Positions 1 through 9,303 of a stretch of 64,000 bases of DNA are shown piece by piece. The number at the start of each line of letters is the position of its first letter. Position 1 is the stretch's first letter. The notes under the pieces are model-generated. The model saw only the letters and a program-made list of their open reading frames with translations, was not told where the DNA came from and searched no databases. This stretch comes from UBA1366 sp047602575 (lineage in GTDB: Bacteria; Bacillota; Clostridia; Oscillospirales; Ruminococcaceae), in assembly GCA_047602575.1 (NCBI GenBank), contig JASGGY010000001.1:186001-250000 (forward strand). Reading direction: 5' to 3'. Made by a program: the position numbers and the translations under genes.

Positions 1-1
1 C

Positions 2-1691
2 AAGCACAAAATGATCACCGCGCTGGTGCTGTCGGTGCTTGCAGCGGTTTCGGGGCTTGTCGCGCCGATCATCGTCCAGCACGCGCTCGACCATGCGATC
101 CCCGAAAAAAACATCCCGCAGCTCATCCTCACCGCAGGGCTGCTGGTGCTGACCATCGGGGTGTCGATCACGCTTTCCACCATCCGCGGGCGGATTCTCA
201 CCGTCGTGGGGCAGGACATCATTTTTGACATCCGCACCGATGTGTTCGCGCATTTACAGGAATTGCCGTTCCAATACTACGACGACCGCCCGCACGGAAA
301 AATCCTTATCCGCGTGGTCAACTACGTCAACTCCGTGTCGGATATGCTCTCAAACGGCATCATCAACATCATTCTCGAATTCATGAATATGTTCTTTATC
401 ACCATCTTCATGTTTATGGTCAACGCACGGCTTTCGTTGGTGATTCTGGCGGGTGTGCCGTTCTTCGTGCTATTCATGGGGCTAATCAAAAAGCGCCAGC
501 GCCGCGCGTGGCAGGCGGTTTCCAACAAAAGCTCGAACCTTAATGCTTACTTACAGGAAAACATCACCGGTGCGCGGGTGACGCAGATTTTCGTCCGCGA
601 GGAAGAAAACGCCGGCATTTTCAACAAGCTTTCCGCCAACTACCGGCGGGAATGGATGAAGGCAGTGAAGTACTCCAACCTCGTCTGGCCGACGGTGGAC
701 AACATCTCGAACATCGTGCGCGCGGGGCTGTTCTTCGTAGGGCTGCTCGTGATTGGACCGGCGGGGATTACATTCGGCACAATCGTCGCCATGACCTCCT
801 ACGGCGCGCGCTTCTGGCAGCCGATTTTGAACCTCTCGAATCTTTACAACAACTTCATCAACAACATCGCGTATCTCGAGCGCATTTTTGAAACCCTCGA
901 CGAACCGGTGACGGTCAAGGACGCACCGGACGCGCATCAGATTCCCGCGCTCACGGGTGCGGTGCGCTTTGAGGACGTAACATTTTCGTATGACGAAAGC
1001 AAAACCGTACTCGAGCACGTCAGCTTTGACGTAAAAGCCGGCGAAAGCATTGCGCTGGTTGGTCCGACGGGTGCGGGAAAATCCACAATCGTGAGCCTGC
1101 TGTCGCGGTTTTACAACGTCAGCGATGGAAAGATTACCATCGACGGACACGACATTTCCGCCGTAACGCTCAAAAGCCTGCGCGAGCAGATGGGCATCAT
1201 GCTGCAGGACAGCTTTATTTTCAGCGGAACAATTTTGGATAATATCCGCTACGGCCGCCTTGACGCGACCGCCGACGAAATCCGCTCCGCCGCGAAAACT
1301 GTCTGCGCCGACGGCTTTATTTCCGCGATGGAGGACGGCTATCTGACCGAGGTCAACGAGCGCGGCTCAAAGCTTTCGCAGGGGCAGAAACAGCTTATTT
1401 CGTTTGCGCGCACGCTGCTTTCCGACCCGAAAATCTTGATTCTTGACGAAGCGACCTCCAGCATCGACGCAAACACCGAGCGCCTGCTCCAGCAGGGGCT
1501 TGCGCGGCTGCTCGAAGGGCAGGACGTCCTTCATCATCGCCCACAGGCTTTCAACCATCAAAAACTGCGATCGGATTCTCTACATCGACCGCAAGGGCAT
1601 CACGGAAGCCGGCACGCACGACGAGCTGATGGCGAAAAAAGGTGCCTATTATGCCCTCTACACCGCCCAGCACGAGGAAGTCCCCGCTTAG
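2..1691 (+). CDS. ABC exporter, fused permease and ATPase (5' end outside window, one frameshift)
   Basis: Half-transporter of the ABCB/MsbA type that would dimerise in the membrane to export a lipid, peptide or drug; the substrate cannot be read. The reading frame is open to the window edge, so the N-terminus is missing. About 300 residues of membrane segments come first. The ATPase domain follows with Walker A GPTGAGKST, signature LSQGQKQ and Walker B ILILDEATSSID. An extra C near position 1520 throws the frame off. In the next frame the H-loop and tail (TSFIIAHRLSTIKNCDRILY) continue to a stop at 1691. With that base removed the C-terminus is full length and normal, so the break is probably a sequencing error. 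Such exporters usually come in pairs; a partner may lie upstream. Confidence 0.9.
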
Positions 1692-1710
1692 GGAACATAG
1701 ATCAACGCTA

Positions 1711-1850
1711 GTCAGGGGGCGCTGCCCCCCGACACCTCCTGCCAAAGGGTACAAGTACCCTTTGGAAACCCATTGTTTTATAGTTTATACTTTGATTTTC
1801 TTTGCTATTTTGTGCGAGAGCTGTTGTTTTGTGCTTCTATATAAGGCGAT
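1711..1850 (+). repeat. Dispersed double-hairpin element, copy 1
   Basis: Starts CAGGGGGCGCTGCCCCC (hairpin 1), then a linker CGACACCTCCTG, then CCAAAGGG..CCCTTTGG (hairpin 2), then GGAAACCCATTGTTTTAT and a T-rich tail with CTGTTGTTTTGTG. It lies between the convergent ends of the ABC exporter and ribU. Related copies lie at 8949, 9195, 44480 and 49261. Confidence 0.85.
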
Positions 1851-1895
1851 AAAAAACGCTTGTGTGTGGTTTTTTACCAAACGCAAGCGTTTTTT
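1851..1895. terminator. Bidirectional intrinsic terminator
   Basis: AAAAAACGCTTG at 1851-1862 pairs with CAAGCGTTTTTT at 1884-1895, giving a stem with an A-tract on one side and a T-tract on the other. It can serve both the ABC exporter (plus) and ribU (minus). Confidence 0.8.
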
Positions 1896-1904
1896 GTTAT
1901 GTAA

Positions 1905-2528
1905 TTAGCACTTTCCGCGCAGAACCGGCGCAAGCTTTTTGTAAACCAGCAGTGTGATGAACACGCTGGCAAGACCTTTGATGAAGGTGAAGGGCAGGTT
2001 AAAAATCAGCAGGCACTTGAGCAGGGTGGAAGCCGCGGGGAGGATTGCTTTGTACATTCCCACCACCACGGGGATGGGGAAGCCCACAAAGCGCTCGTAC
2101 ATGGGGTAGATCAGGAAGAGGTTGATCGGCACGCTCGCCGCCGCCATCAACATCGCCCCGCCCAACGCGCTGAGAATCGCCGCGGTGCGCGTTTTCACGC
2201 GCTTGTAAATCAGCCCCGCGGGCAGAATGAACGCCGTTCCCATCAGGAAGTTTGACAGCTCGCCGATGCCCATACTTTGGCTGAACGGCAGGTGAACGAG
2301 GTTTTTCACCGCGCACACCACAATGCCGGAGAGCGGACCGAACGTAAACGCTGCGATCAGCGCAGGCAAATCGGAAAAATCAAACTTGATGAATGCCGGC
2401 ATCAGCCCGGGCAGGGGGATTTCCAGAAACATCAGAATCGCCGCCGCCGCGCCCAGCATGGCGGTGGAGGTCATTTTGCGGATATTGCGGGCTTTTTGGT
2501 TGACTTTCGGATCGGTACTGCAGTTCAT
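1905..2528 (-). CDS. ribU: ECF transporter S component, riboflavin-specific (RibU)
   Basis: Substrate-binding membrane subunit that imports riboflavin together with the shared EcfA/EcfA'/EcfT module, which is encoded elsewhere. The protein is about 207 residues and almost all hydrophobic, with around six membrane segments. It carries the RibU-type stretch IKFDFSDLPALIAAFTFGP after the first helices. An FMN riboswitch and terminator lie directly upstream, which fixes the substrate better than the protein alone. I start at the ATG at 2528, because AGGA lies 10 nt before it; the in-frame ATG at 2537 sits almost on top of the same Shine-Dalgarno sequence. Confidence 0.9.
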   Translation of the reverse strand: MNCSTDPKVNQKARNIRKMTSTAMLGAAAAILMFLEIPLPGLMPAFIKFDFSDLPALIAAFTFGPLSGIVVCAVKNLVHLPFSQSMGIGELSNFLMGTAFILPAGLIYKRVKTRTAAILSALGGAMLMAAASVPINLFLIYPMYERFVGFPIPVVVGMYKAILPAASTLLKCLLIFNLPFTFIKGLASVFITLLVYKKLAPVLRGKC

Positions 2529-2588
2529 AGGGATCATTTCCTTTCAAAATTAATATCGCTATAGGAAACAGCAGTACCCGCTTTTTTG

Positions 2589-2624
2589 AAAACAAAAGCC
2601 CCCGCACGTAAAACGAACGGGGGC
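2589..2624 (-). terminator. Riboswitch-linked terminator before ribU
   Basis: GCCCCCG (2598-2604) pairs with CGGGGGC (2618-2624); on the minus strand the hairpin is followed by TTTTGTTTT. It sits between the FMN aptamer and ribU, so it is probably the expression platform: FMN binding favours the hairpin and shuts off transcription. Confidence 0.8.
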
Positions 2625-2639
2625 ACAGCTTTGCCGTAC

Positions 2640-2762
2640 TGTTGTTTCTCTCATCCGGACTATAACCGTTGGTACCGGAATCTAACCGGTTCGGCGGGAT
2701 TCCTCAGAAATCCCGTTCGCGGACTTTACCGCCAGTGTGGAGTTGCACCACGCCCCGAAACA
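2640..2762 (-). promoter_or_regulatory. FMN riboswitch (RFN element)
   Basis: Read on the minus strand, it has the conserved RFN blocks in order: GGGGCGTGGTGCAACTCC, ACTGGCGGTA, GTCCGCGA, the variable hairpin, GATTCCGGTACC, and finally AGTCCGGATGAGAGAA. These pair into the known multi-branched FMN aptamer. It controls ribU downstream through the terminator at 2589-2624. Confidence 0.95.
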
Positions 2763-2789
2763 AATATGAAATTGTGTGTAAGATTAGCG

Positions 2790-3263
2790 TTAGGTGTCGC
2801 TTTTCTCCGGTTCGGCTTCCTCGTCCTCGATGTCGTTGAAGTCGAATTCCAGCAGCTGTCCGCAGTTCGGGCACTCGATCGAGCCTTCCTCTACGATGTT
2901 TTCGCCGATGCAGAGGCTGTCGCCGCAGTTTGTGCAGACGCATTCATACATCTGCTCGTCCTCAAAGTCGTCGAAATACTCCTCGTCGTCCTCATCCTCG
3001 TCGTCGTCGCATTCGTCGCAGTTACAATCGCAGTCGTCGTCGCACTCGAACACGGCTTCTTCAACCTCGCCCAGATCCGCGTCGAGAATGTCAACCAGCT
3101 CGACAACCTCGTCAAGCTCCTCGGACAAATCGGTCACGCTCAGCGCCAGCTCCTCAAGAACCTCCGCCATTGCGGCAAGGATTTTGCCTTCCTTCGTGGT
3201 CAGGTCAGGCTCAAGCCCGTCCATCAGCCCTTTTAAATAGGAAACCTTTTCGGTCAGATTCAT
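2790..3263 (-). CDS. CD1247-type protein with acidic Cys-rich linker and zinc ribbon
   Basis: A 157-residue protein with an N-terminal helical domain (MNLTEKVSYLKGLMDGL) typical of Clostridia proteins called 'CD1247 N-terminal domain'; their role is unknown. The middle (about residues 72-103) is a run of Asp and Glu with interspersed Cys (CDDDCDCNCDEC). The C-terminal part has two CxxC knuckles (CTNCGD, CPNCGQ) that look like a zinc ribbon. A Shine-Dalgarno AAAGGA precedes the ATG at 3263. It stands alone between ribU and efp on the same strand. The Asp/Cys-rich linker could bind metal, but that is inference. Confidence 0.75.
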   Translation of the reverse strand: MNLTEKVSYLKGLMDGLEPDLTTKEGKILAAMAEVLEELALSVTDLSEELDEVVELVDILDADLGEVEEAVFECDDDCDCNCDECDDDEDEDDEEYFDDFEDEQMYECVCTNCGDSLCIGENIVEEGSIECPNCGQLLEFDFNDIEDEEAEPEKSDT

Positions 3264-3414
3264 TGCGATCTTCCTTTCGTCTTGGCGGCTTCTGCGCGGG
3301 GGAAAGCCGCGTTGTTATGCGTTCCGGAATTTATGCGGGGAGTTTTTATGCGTGTTCCATATGAAATTGACGCGCGCAAATGCGGGGTAATCACATGAGA
3401 TCAAGAGGGAGCTT

Positions 3415-3972
3415 TTACGCTCTTTCCATGTACTCTCCGGTGCGGGTGTCGATGCGGATTCTGTCGCCGGTGCTGATAAACAGCGGCACTTTGATTTCCG
3501 CGCCCGTTTCGAGAATTGCGGGCTTGGTGGCGTTGGTGGCGGTGTCGCCCTTAAAGCCGGGGTCGGTCTCCGTCACCTCAAGGTCAACGAAATACGGTGG
3601 CTCAACGCCGAATACCTTGCCTTTATAGGACAGAATCTTGCAGACCATGTTTTCCTTCACGAATTTGAAGTTGTCAGCCACATCGCTCGGGTTTACCGGA
3701 ACCTGCTCGTAGGTTTCGGGGTCCATAAAATAATACAGGTCGCCGTCGCCATAGGAGTATTCCATCTCCTTGCGCTCAACGAACGCGGAGGGGAATTTTG
3801 CGGTGGGGTTGTAGGTTTTTTCAACCACGGAACCTGTGATGACGTTGCGGATTTTCGTTCTGACAAACGCAGCACCCTTGCCGGGCTTTACGTGCTGGAA
3901 CTCAACAATCTGCATGACATTTCCGTCCTCCTCAAAGGTCATGCCGTTTCTGAAATCGCCGGCTGTAATCAT
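3415..3972 (-). CDS. efp: Translation elongation factor P
   Basis: EF-P binds the ribosome between the P and E sites and helps peptide-bond formation at proline runs. The protein is 185 residues, the normal length, and shows the KOW-like N-domain, the tip loop HVKPGKG with Lys32 at the tip, and two OB-fold domains ending in IRIDTRTGEYMERA. The start ATG at 3972 has AAAGGA upstream. No modification enzyme (EpmA/EpmB, EarP, YmfI) is seen nearby. Confidence 0.97.
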   Translation of the reverse strand: MITAGDFRNGMTFEEDGNVMQIVEFQHVKPGKGAAFVRTKIRNVITGSVVEKTYNPTAKFPSAFVERKEMEYSYGDGDLYYFMDPETYEQVPVNPSDVADNFKFVKENMVCKILSYKGKVFGVEPPYFVDLEVTETDPGFKGDTATNATKPAILETGAEIKVPLFISTGDRIRIDTRTGEYMERA

Positions 3973-4368
3973 GAATCAAACCATTCCTTTCGGGAAGCGC
4001 ACCCTTGCAGCCGCTTCCGTTATTATTGTCATTCTAAAAGCATTTCATGCAACAGTCAGGGCAGCGGGGAAGCCCGCACGCCTGTGTTTTCATTCATCAT
4101 TTATCATAACCGATTTCGTCGTTTTTTGCAAGGGCTTTTTTCATGTTTTTCCGCCTATCTGAAATTATTCAATAAAAGTTTACAATAAATATTTTAAAAC
4201 CGACAAAAAATCCGCGCGGGCGCTTGTAAAACGGATTCGGATGTGTTATAATAAATATCTGTTGAAAAGTGCGCACATTTTTTACGGCTTTTTTACGCAA
4301 AAGCGTTTGCGCAAAGCAGGCTTTTATGGTAATCTAACAGGGAAGCATCGGAAAGGACGTTTTTACTT
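3973..4368. other. Intergenic region between efp and secG
   Basis: Divergent spacer of about 400 bp. The secG promoter is at 4224-4252. The rest is AT-rich without a convincing open frame or RNA fold that I can see. Confidence 0.5.
4224..4252 (+). promoter_or_regulatory. Sigma-A promoter for secG
   Basis: TTGTAA (4224-4229), 17 bp spacer, TATAAT (4247-4252). About 110 nt of leader follow before secG. Confidence 0.65.
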
Positions 4369-4629
4369 ATGAGTATGGGAGTTCCACAGATCATCGCGGG
4401 CGCGATTTTATTCTTGGCGAGCATTGTCATCATCCTCATCGTATTGATGCAGGAAAGCAAGGATCAGGGCTTGACCGGTGCCATCGGCGGCGGCGTGAAC
4501 GAATCCCATTACGGCAAGAATCCTTCGCGGACACGCGACGCGCGGCTTTCGCGTTACACCAAGGTTTCCGCGTTCATCCTGTTCGGACTGACGATTGCCG
4601 TGAACATTGTCAACCAGGTCGCAAACTGA
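4369..4629 (+). CDS. secG: Preprotein translocase subunit SecG
   Basis: Small membrane subunit of the SecYEG channel. The 86 residues carry two hydrophobic helices (about 7-28 and 62-84) joined by a Gly-rich loop with QESKDQGLTGAIGGG, the SecG hallmark. GGAAAGGA precedes the ATG. An intrinsic terminator follows. In Firmicutes secG is often followed by rnr (and smpB), and rnr is next here. Confidence 0.95.
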   Translation: MSMGVPQIIAGAILFLASIVIILIVLMQESKDQGLTGAIGGGVNESHYGKNPSRTRDARLSRYTKVSAFILFGLTIAVNIVNQVAN

Positions 4630-4637
4630 TCATAATT

Positions 4638-4664
4638 CCCCGCACGGCTTGTGCGGGGTTTTTT
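4638..4664 (+). terminator. Intrinsic terminator after secG
   Basis: CCCCGCAC (4638-4645) pairs with GTGCGGGG (4651-4658), followed by TTTTTT. Confidence 0.9.
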
Positions 4665-4745
4665 AATGTCAGACATCAGACAAGCGCTTTGACAGAAAAC
4701 AAGCGGATGCTTTTTTAAGAAGGCAAGAAAAGAAAGGAAACAGGA

Positions 4746-6869
4746 ATGAATCAGGACGACATTTACAGAACACGGATTTTGGGTAAGATTAAAGCAGCGG
4801 GGAAAAATCCGCTGCCGTTTCAGACACTGCTGCGGGAGAGCCGGGGCAGCGGGTTTGAATTTGCGCGCTTCACGGCGGCAGTAACCGCGCTCAAGCGCAG
4901 CGGCGAGATTTATGAAACCGACCAGGGCTTTCTCCTCCCCGACAAGGACAGCTATGTCCACGGCACGGTGGTCAAGCTTGCAAAGACCTTCGGCTTTGTG
5001 AAAAACACGGACACGGGCGAGGATATTTTTGTGTCGGGGCGCTTTTTAAAGGGCGCGATGCCCGGCGATCTGGTGACGCTGCGTACCTTTAAAGGGCGGG
5101 GCGAGTCGCCGGAGGGCGAGGTTATGAGCGTGGATGAGGAGAATTTCACGAAATTCACGGGCGTGATTGTCTTTGAATTCGGTGCGCTGAAGATCATGCC
5201 CGACACACTGTCGAAGTTCGCCATGTCGTTCACCAACCCCGGCCACATCGACCTGCGCGAGGGCGACAAGGTCATGGCGGCGGTCACAAAGCGCGGTATG
5301 CGCCACAGCGACCACAAGTGCGAAATTCTGTCGAGCTTCGGCTCGTCGCTGAAAGCCTCGGTCTGCGCGATGAGCGTGCTGGAGGTCAACGGCTTAACGC
5401 CGGTGTTCCCGTTCCCGGTTGTGGATGAGGCAAGGCGGGTTTCCGCAAAGGGCATCGCCGGCGACATGGCAGGACGGGTTGATCTGCGCGGTGAACCGAT
5501 TTTCACCATCGACGGCGCGGACACCAAGGACATCGACGACGCGGTCTGCGTGTTCCGTACAGAGGACGGCTATGAGCTGGGCGTTCACATCGCGGACGTT
5601 TCGCACTATGTCACGCCGAAATCCGCACTCGACGACGAAGCGTTCACGCGCGGCACGAGTGTTTATTATGCCAACCGCGTCATCCCGATGCTGCCGGAGG
5701 AGCTGTCAAACGGCATCTGCTCGCTCAACCCGCAGGAGGACAGGCTTGTGTTTTCGGTGAAAATCAACCTCGATAAATCCGGGACGATCAAGAGCTACAA
5801 ATTCTTCAAGTCTGTCATCCGTTCGCGCGTCAAGGGCGTTTATTCGGAATTAAACAGCATTCTGGCAGGCGAACTCACCCCCGCGCTTGCTGAAAAATAC
5901 GCGGAGGTGCTTGACAGCATTCCGCTGATGAAGGAACTGGCAGAGGTTCTCAAACGCAGTCGTGTGGGACGGGGTGCACCCCAGCTTTCCAGCACGGAGA
6001 GCAAGCTTGTGCTGGATGAAAACGACGTCTGCGTCGGCGTCATCCCCCGTAAGAGCGGGCGCAGCGAGGAGCTGATCGAGGACTTCATGCTCATGGCGAA
6101 CACCTGCGCGGCGCGCTTCGGCACAGAAAACGCCCTGCCCTTCGTCTACCGCATTCATGAAGATCCGCCGGAGGAAAAGGTCAACGGCATGACCAACGGT
6201 CTGCTGTCGCTCGGCGTGAATTACCAGCCAAAAGCAACATGGTCAGCGACGGATTTCTCCGCAATTCTGGCGAGCGTCAAGGATACGCCGCTCGAAATCC
6301 CTGTCAACACGCTCGTGCTGCGCTCCATGGCAAAGGCGAAGTATTCGCCGGAGCCGGTCGGGCATTTCGGGCTTGTGTTAAAGGACTATGCACATTTCAC
6401 CTCGCCCATCCGCCGGTTTCCCGATCTGACGATCCACCGGATCATGAGCGATTTTCTGGCTGGGAAAAGCATTGACGACTGCGAAACGCGTTACCGGAAA
6501 TTTGTCTGCGCTTCCGCGGAAATGTCTACCCGCACGGAAATCACCGCCATGACCGTCGAGCGCACCTGCGAGGATTTATACAAGGCGGAATATATGAAGT
6601 CGCATCTCGGCGACGTGTTCGAGGGCGTTGTGATGTCGGTGATGGAATTCGGGATGTTTATCGAGCTGCCCGACACCTGCGAGGGGCTGCTGCGCGTGGA
6701 CGATCTGCCCGCGGGCGAGTATGCTTATGACGGGATGACGAAGCTCAAAAACCTCAACACCGGCATCACTTATCAGGTCGGCAATCGCGTTAAGGTGCAG
6801 GTTGCCAAAGCGGACGTGAGCGCGGGTAAAGTTGATTTTGTGCCGGCGGATGAATTTCTGCTCGCTTAA
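4746..6869 (+). CDS. rnr: Ribonuclease R
   Basis: Processive 3'-to-5' exoribonuclease of the RNase II family that degrades structured RNA and takes part in trans-translation. The 707 residues hold an N-terminal helix-turn-helix part, cold-shock/OB domains, the RNB catalytic domain with the metal-binding motif DTKDIDDAV (near residue 260), and a C-terminal S1 domain (GDVFEGVVMSVMEFGMFIEL). The length is normal. AAAGGAAACAGG precedes the ATG. smpB, the common neighbour, does not follow; pckG does. Confidence 0.95.
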   Translation: MNQDDIYRTRILGKIKAAGKNPLPFQTLLRESRGSGFEFARFTAAVTALKRSGEIYETDQGFLLPDKDSYVHGTVVKLAKTFGFVKNTDTGEDIFVSGRFLKGAMPGDLVTLRTFKGRGESPEGEVMSVDEENFTKFTGVIVFEFGALKIMPDTLSKFAMSFTNPGHIDLREGDKVMAAVTKRGMRHSDHKCEILSSFGSSLKASVCAMSVLEVNGLTPVFPFPVVDEARRVSAKGIAGDMAGRVDLRGEPIFTIDGADTKDIDDAVCVFRTEDGYELGVHIADVSHYVTPKSALDDEAFTRGTSVYYANRVIPMLPEELSNGICSLNPQEDRLVFSVKINLDKSGTIKSYKFFKSVIRSRVKGVYSELNSILAGELTPALAEKYAEVLDSIPLMKELAEVLKRSRVGRGAPQLSSTESKLVLDENDVCVGVIPRKSGRSEELIEDFMLMANTCAARFGTENALPFVYRIHEDPPEEKVNGMTNGLLSLGVNYQPKATWSATDFSAILASVKDTPLEIPVNTLVLRSMAKAKYSPEPVGHFGLVLKDYAHFTSPIRRFPDLTIHRIMSDFLAGKSIDDCETRYRKFVCASAEMSTRTEITAMTVERTCEDLYKAEYMKSHLGDVFEGVVMSVMEFGMFIELPDTCEGLLRVDDLPAGEYAYDGMTKLKNLNTGITYQVGNRVKVQVAKADVSAGKVDFVPADEFLLA

Positions 6870-6979
6870 AATTACAGAAAATTTGTGATTTAAGCAATTC
6901 ATTCACCTAATTCCGGCAAAAAATGAATGATTGCCGCGCCGTTCCTGCATAAATAAATCTGAATTCCGAAAAAACACGC

Positions 6980-7008
6980 TTGACAACTTGACACGGATGC
7001 GGTATACT
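6980..7008 (+). promoter_or_regulatory. Strong sigma-A promoter for pckG
   Basis: TTGACA (6980-6985), 17 bp spacer, TATACT (7003-7008). About 75 nt of leader lead to the pckG start, with GGAAAGGAAGG as Shine-Dalgarno. Confidence 0.85.
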
Positions 7009-7088
7009 AGTATTTGTGGGAATTTGGATTTGTAAGCCGGATTTTAACAGACGGCTTTCAAGGATAGATTGGAAAGGAAGGTATCACA

Positions 7089-8882
7089 ATGGCAAGTCTG
7101 ACAAAGAACCCGAATGTCAACAACTGGGTCACTGAAATGGCGGCTCTCACCAAACCGGACAAAATCGTATGGATCGACGGCAGCGACGAACAGCTGGCAT
7201 CCCTGCGCGCGGAGTCAATTTCCGCCGGCGAGGTCATGGAACTCAATCAGGAGAAGCTCCCCGGCTGTCTTTATCACAGAACCAAGGTCAACGACGTTGC
7301 GCGCGTCGAGGACAGAACCTTCATCTGCTCAAAGTCCAAGGCCGACGCGGGCCCGACCAACAACTGGTGCGACCCCGCCGAAATGTACGCAAAGCTCACC
7401 CCCATGTTCGACGGCGTGATGAAGGGCAGAACCATGTATGTCATCCCGTATTCCATGGGACCGATCGGCTCGCCCCTTGCGAAAGTCGGCGTTGAGCTGA
7501 CCGACTCGATTTATGTTGTTCTGAACATGGACATCATGACGCGAATGGGCGCAAAAGCCTTCGACAACCTCGGCGACGTGTCTGACGACTTCGTAAGAGG
7601 TCTGCATTCCAAGGCTGACATTGATCCCGAAAATCGTTATATTGTGCATTTTCCGGAGGACAATACCATTTGGTCAATCAACTCCGGCTACGGCGGAAAC
7701 GTTCTGCTGGGCAAAAAATGCTTTGCACTGCGCATCGCGTCCTTCCAGGGCAAGAACGAGGGCTGGATGGCGGAGCATATGCTCATTCTCGGCATCGAGA
7801 AGCCCGACGGCGACGTGAAGTACGTGACCGCGGCATTCCCCTCCGCTTGTGGAAAAACCAATCTGGCAATGCTCATCCCGCCTGAGGTTTACACCAAAAA
7901 GGGCTATAAGGTATGGACAGTCGGCGACGACATCGCGTGGCTCAAGCAGGGCGACGACGGAAGGCTCTATGCCATCAACCCCGAGAACGGCTTCTTCGGC
8001 GTTGCACCGGGAACAAACGTGAAGTCCAACTTCAACGCACTCGAGTCCACCAAGAAAAATACGATTTTCACCAACGTTGCCCTGAACAACGACGACAACA
8101 CCGTTTGGTGGGAAGGACTTGATAAGAACCCGCCTGTCAATGCCACCGAGTGGAAGGGCGCGGTCGTCAACGGCAAGGAGTTCTCCGCCGAGGGCAACAA
8201 GCTTGCGCACCCCAACTCCCGCTTCACCGCACCGGCAATCAACTGCCCGTGCATTTCTTCTGAATTTAACAACCCCAAGGGCGTGCCGATTTCGGCAATT
8301 GTGTTCGGCGGCCGCCGCGCGAAAACCGCTCCACTGGTGTATCAGTCCTTTGACTGGCAGCATGGCACATTCGTCGGCTCGATCATGGCTTCGGAAACCA
8401 CCGCAGCCGCCATCGGCGCAGTCGGTGTCGTAAGACGCGATCCCATGGCAATGCTGCCGTTCTGCGGCTACCACATGGGCGACTACTGGGCGCACTGGCT
8501 CGAAATGGGCAAGAAGCTCGGCGACAAAGCACCGCTGATTTTCAACGTAAACTGGTTCCGCACCGATGCTCAGGGACGCTTCATCTGGCCCGGCTTCGGC
8601 GACAATATGCGTGTGCTCGAATGGATCATCGACCGCTGCGAGGGCAAGGCTGACGCAGTCGAAACCGCTATTGGCTACGAGCCCAAGCCCGAGGACATCA
8701 ACATCGAAGGCCTCAAGGAAGAGGGCATCACCCTCGACGTCGTCAAGGATCTCCTCGACGTTGACACCGCACTGTGGAAGTCCGAAGCAGACGGCATCCG
8801 CGAATTCTACGGCAAGTTCGGCGATAAGCTCCCCGCCGCAATGACCGACGAGCTGAACAAACTCGTCGCCCGCCTCGGCTAA
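7089..8882 (+). CDS. pckG: Phosphoenolpyruvate carboxykinase (GTP)
   Basis: Interconverts oxaloacetate plus GTP with PEP plus CO2 plus GDP in the cytoplasm, either for gluconeogenesis or, in many anaerobes, for CO2 fixation towards succinate. The 597-residue length fits the GTP class. The P-loop (kinase-1a) FPSACGKTNLAMLIPP is near residue 255, and the N-terminal YVIPYSMGPIGSPLAKVGVE block of GTP-PEPCKs is intact. It has its own strong promoter and terminator, so it is a single-gene unit. The class is clear from the motifs; the direction of flux is not. Confidence 0.96.
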   Translation: MASLTKNPNVNNWVTEMAALTKPDKIVWIDGSDEQLASLRAESISAGEVMELNQEKLPGCLYHRTKVNDVARVEDRTFICSKSKADAGPTNNWCDPAEMYAKLTPMFDGVMKGRTMYVIPYSMGPIGSPLAKVGVELTDSIYVVLNMDIMTRMGAKAFDNLGDVSDDFVRGLHSKADIDPENRYIVHFPEDNTIWSINSGYGGNVLLGKKCFALRIASFQGKNEGWMAEHMLILGIEKPDGDVKYVTAAFPSACGKTNLAMLIPPEVYTKKGYKVWTVGDDIAWLKQGDDGRLYAINPENGFFGVAPGTNVKSNFNALESTKKNTIFTNVALNNDDNTVWWEGLDKNPPVNATEWKGAVVNGKEFSAEGNKLAHPNSRFTAPAINCPCISSEFNNPKGVPISAIVFGGRRAKTAPLVYQSFDWQHGTFVGSIMASETTAAAIGAVGVVRRDPMAMLPFCGYHMGDYWAHWLEMGKKLGDKAPLIFNVNWFRTDAQGRFIWPGFGDNMRVLEWIIDRCEGKADAVETAIGYEPKPEDINIEGLKEEGITLDVVKDLLDVDTALWKSEADGIREFYGKFGDKLPAAMTDELNKLVARLG

Positions 8883-8895
8883 TCAAACCAAACCA

Positions 8896-8930
8896 AAGCG
8901 CACACAGCTCCAATGCTGTGTGCGCTTTTT
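8896..8930 (+). terminator. Intrinsic terminator after pckG
   Basis: AAGCGCACACAGC (8896-8908) pairs with GCTGTGTGCGCTT (8915-8927), followed by more T. Confidence 0.92.
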
Positions 8931-8948
8931 GCTTTCGCTAAACGTTAT

Positions 8949-9090
8949 GTCAGGGGGCGCCGCCCCCCGACACCCCCTGCCAAAGGGTACAAGTACCCTT
9001 TGGAAACCCATAGTTTTTGTTATTATTCGTTTGTAATCTTTTCTGGTTTGCTAATTACTGTTACTTTGTGTTTTTATTTAGCAACAAAGC
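8949..9090 (+). repeat. Dispersed double-hairpin element, copy 2
   Basis: CAGGGGGCGCCGCCCCC, linker CGACACCCCCTG, CCAAAGGGTACAAGTACCCT and GGAAACCCATAG, followed by a T-rich tail with CTGTTACTTTGTG. Nearly identical to copy 1. Lies after pckG in the convergent gap with trmB. Confidence 0.85.
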
Positions 9091-9194
9091 ACAAATGCCG
9101 CCAGCTGATGGTTCAGACGGGCGGCATAAAGCGCATATTTAATGTATGTTTTTATAATGAAGAGGAGAAATCCAAAGTAAAAGTCTGCGCAAAT

Positions 9195-9297
9195 TAAAAT
9201 CGTTTTACAAAGTTATAATTACACAAACAAAGGGTTTCCAAAGGGGGCAGGCCCCCTTTGGTGGGAGGTGTCGGAGGGTGAAACCCTCTGACAAAGT
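9195..9297 (-). repeat. Dispersed double-hairpin element, copy 3 (diverged, inverted)
   Basis: Read on the minus strand: CAGAGGGTTTCACCCTC, linker CGACACCTCCCA, CCAAAGGGGGCC..CCCCCTTTGG, then GGAAACCC. Both stems differ in sequence from copies 1 and 2 yet remain fully paired. It lies just past the 3' end of trmB. The 9091-9194 stretch between the copies is AT-rich with no gene that I can recognise. Confidence 0.8.
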
Positions 9298-9303
9298 GTA
9301 AGT

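Noticed and set aside
2797..3240. Ser-rich plus-strand frame of 148 residues opposite the zinc-ribbon gene
   Set aside because: Low-complexity shadow of the Asp/Glu-rich linker on the other strand.
8949..9297. An insertion sequence bounded by inverted repeats
   Set aside because: The segment between the copies has no transposase and the copies fit better as one 3' element for each converging gene.
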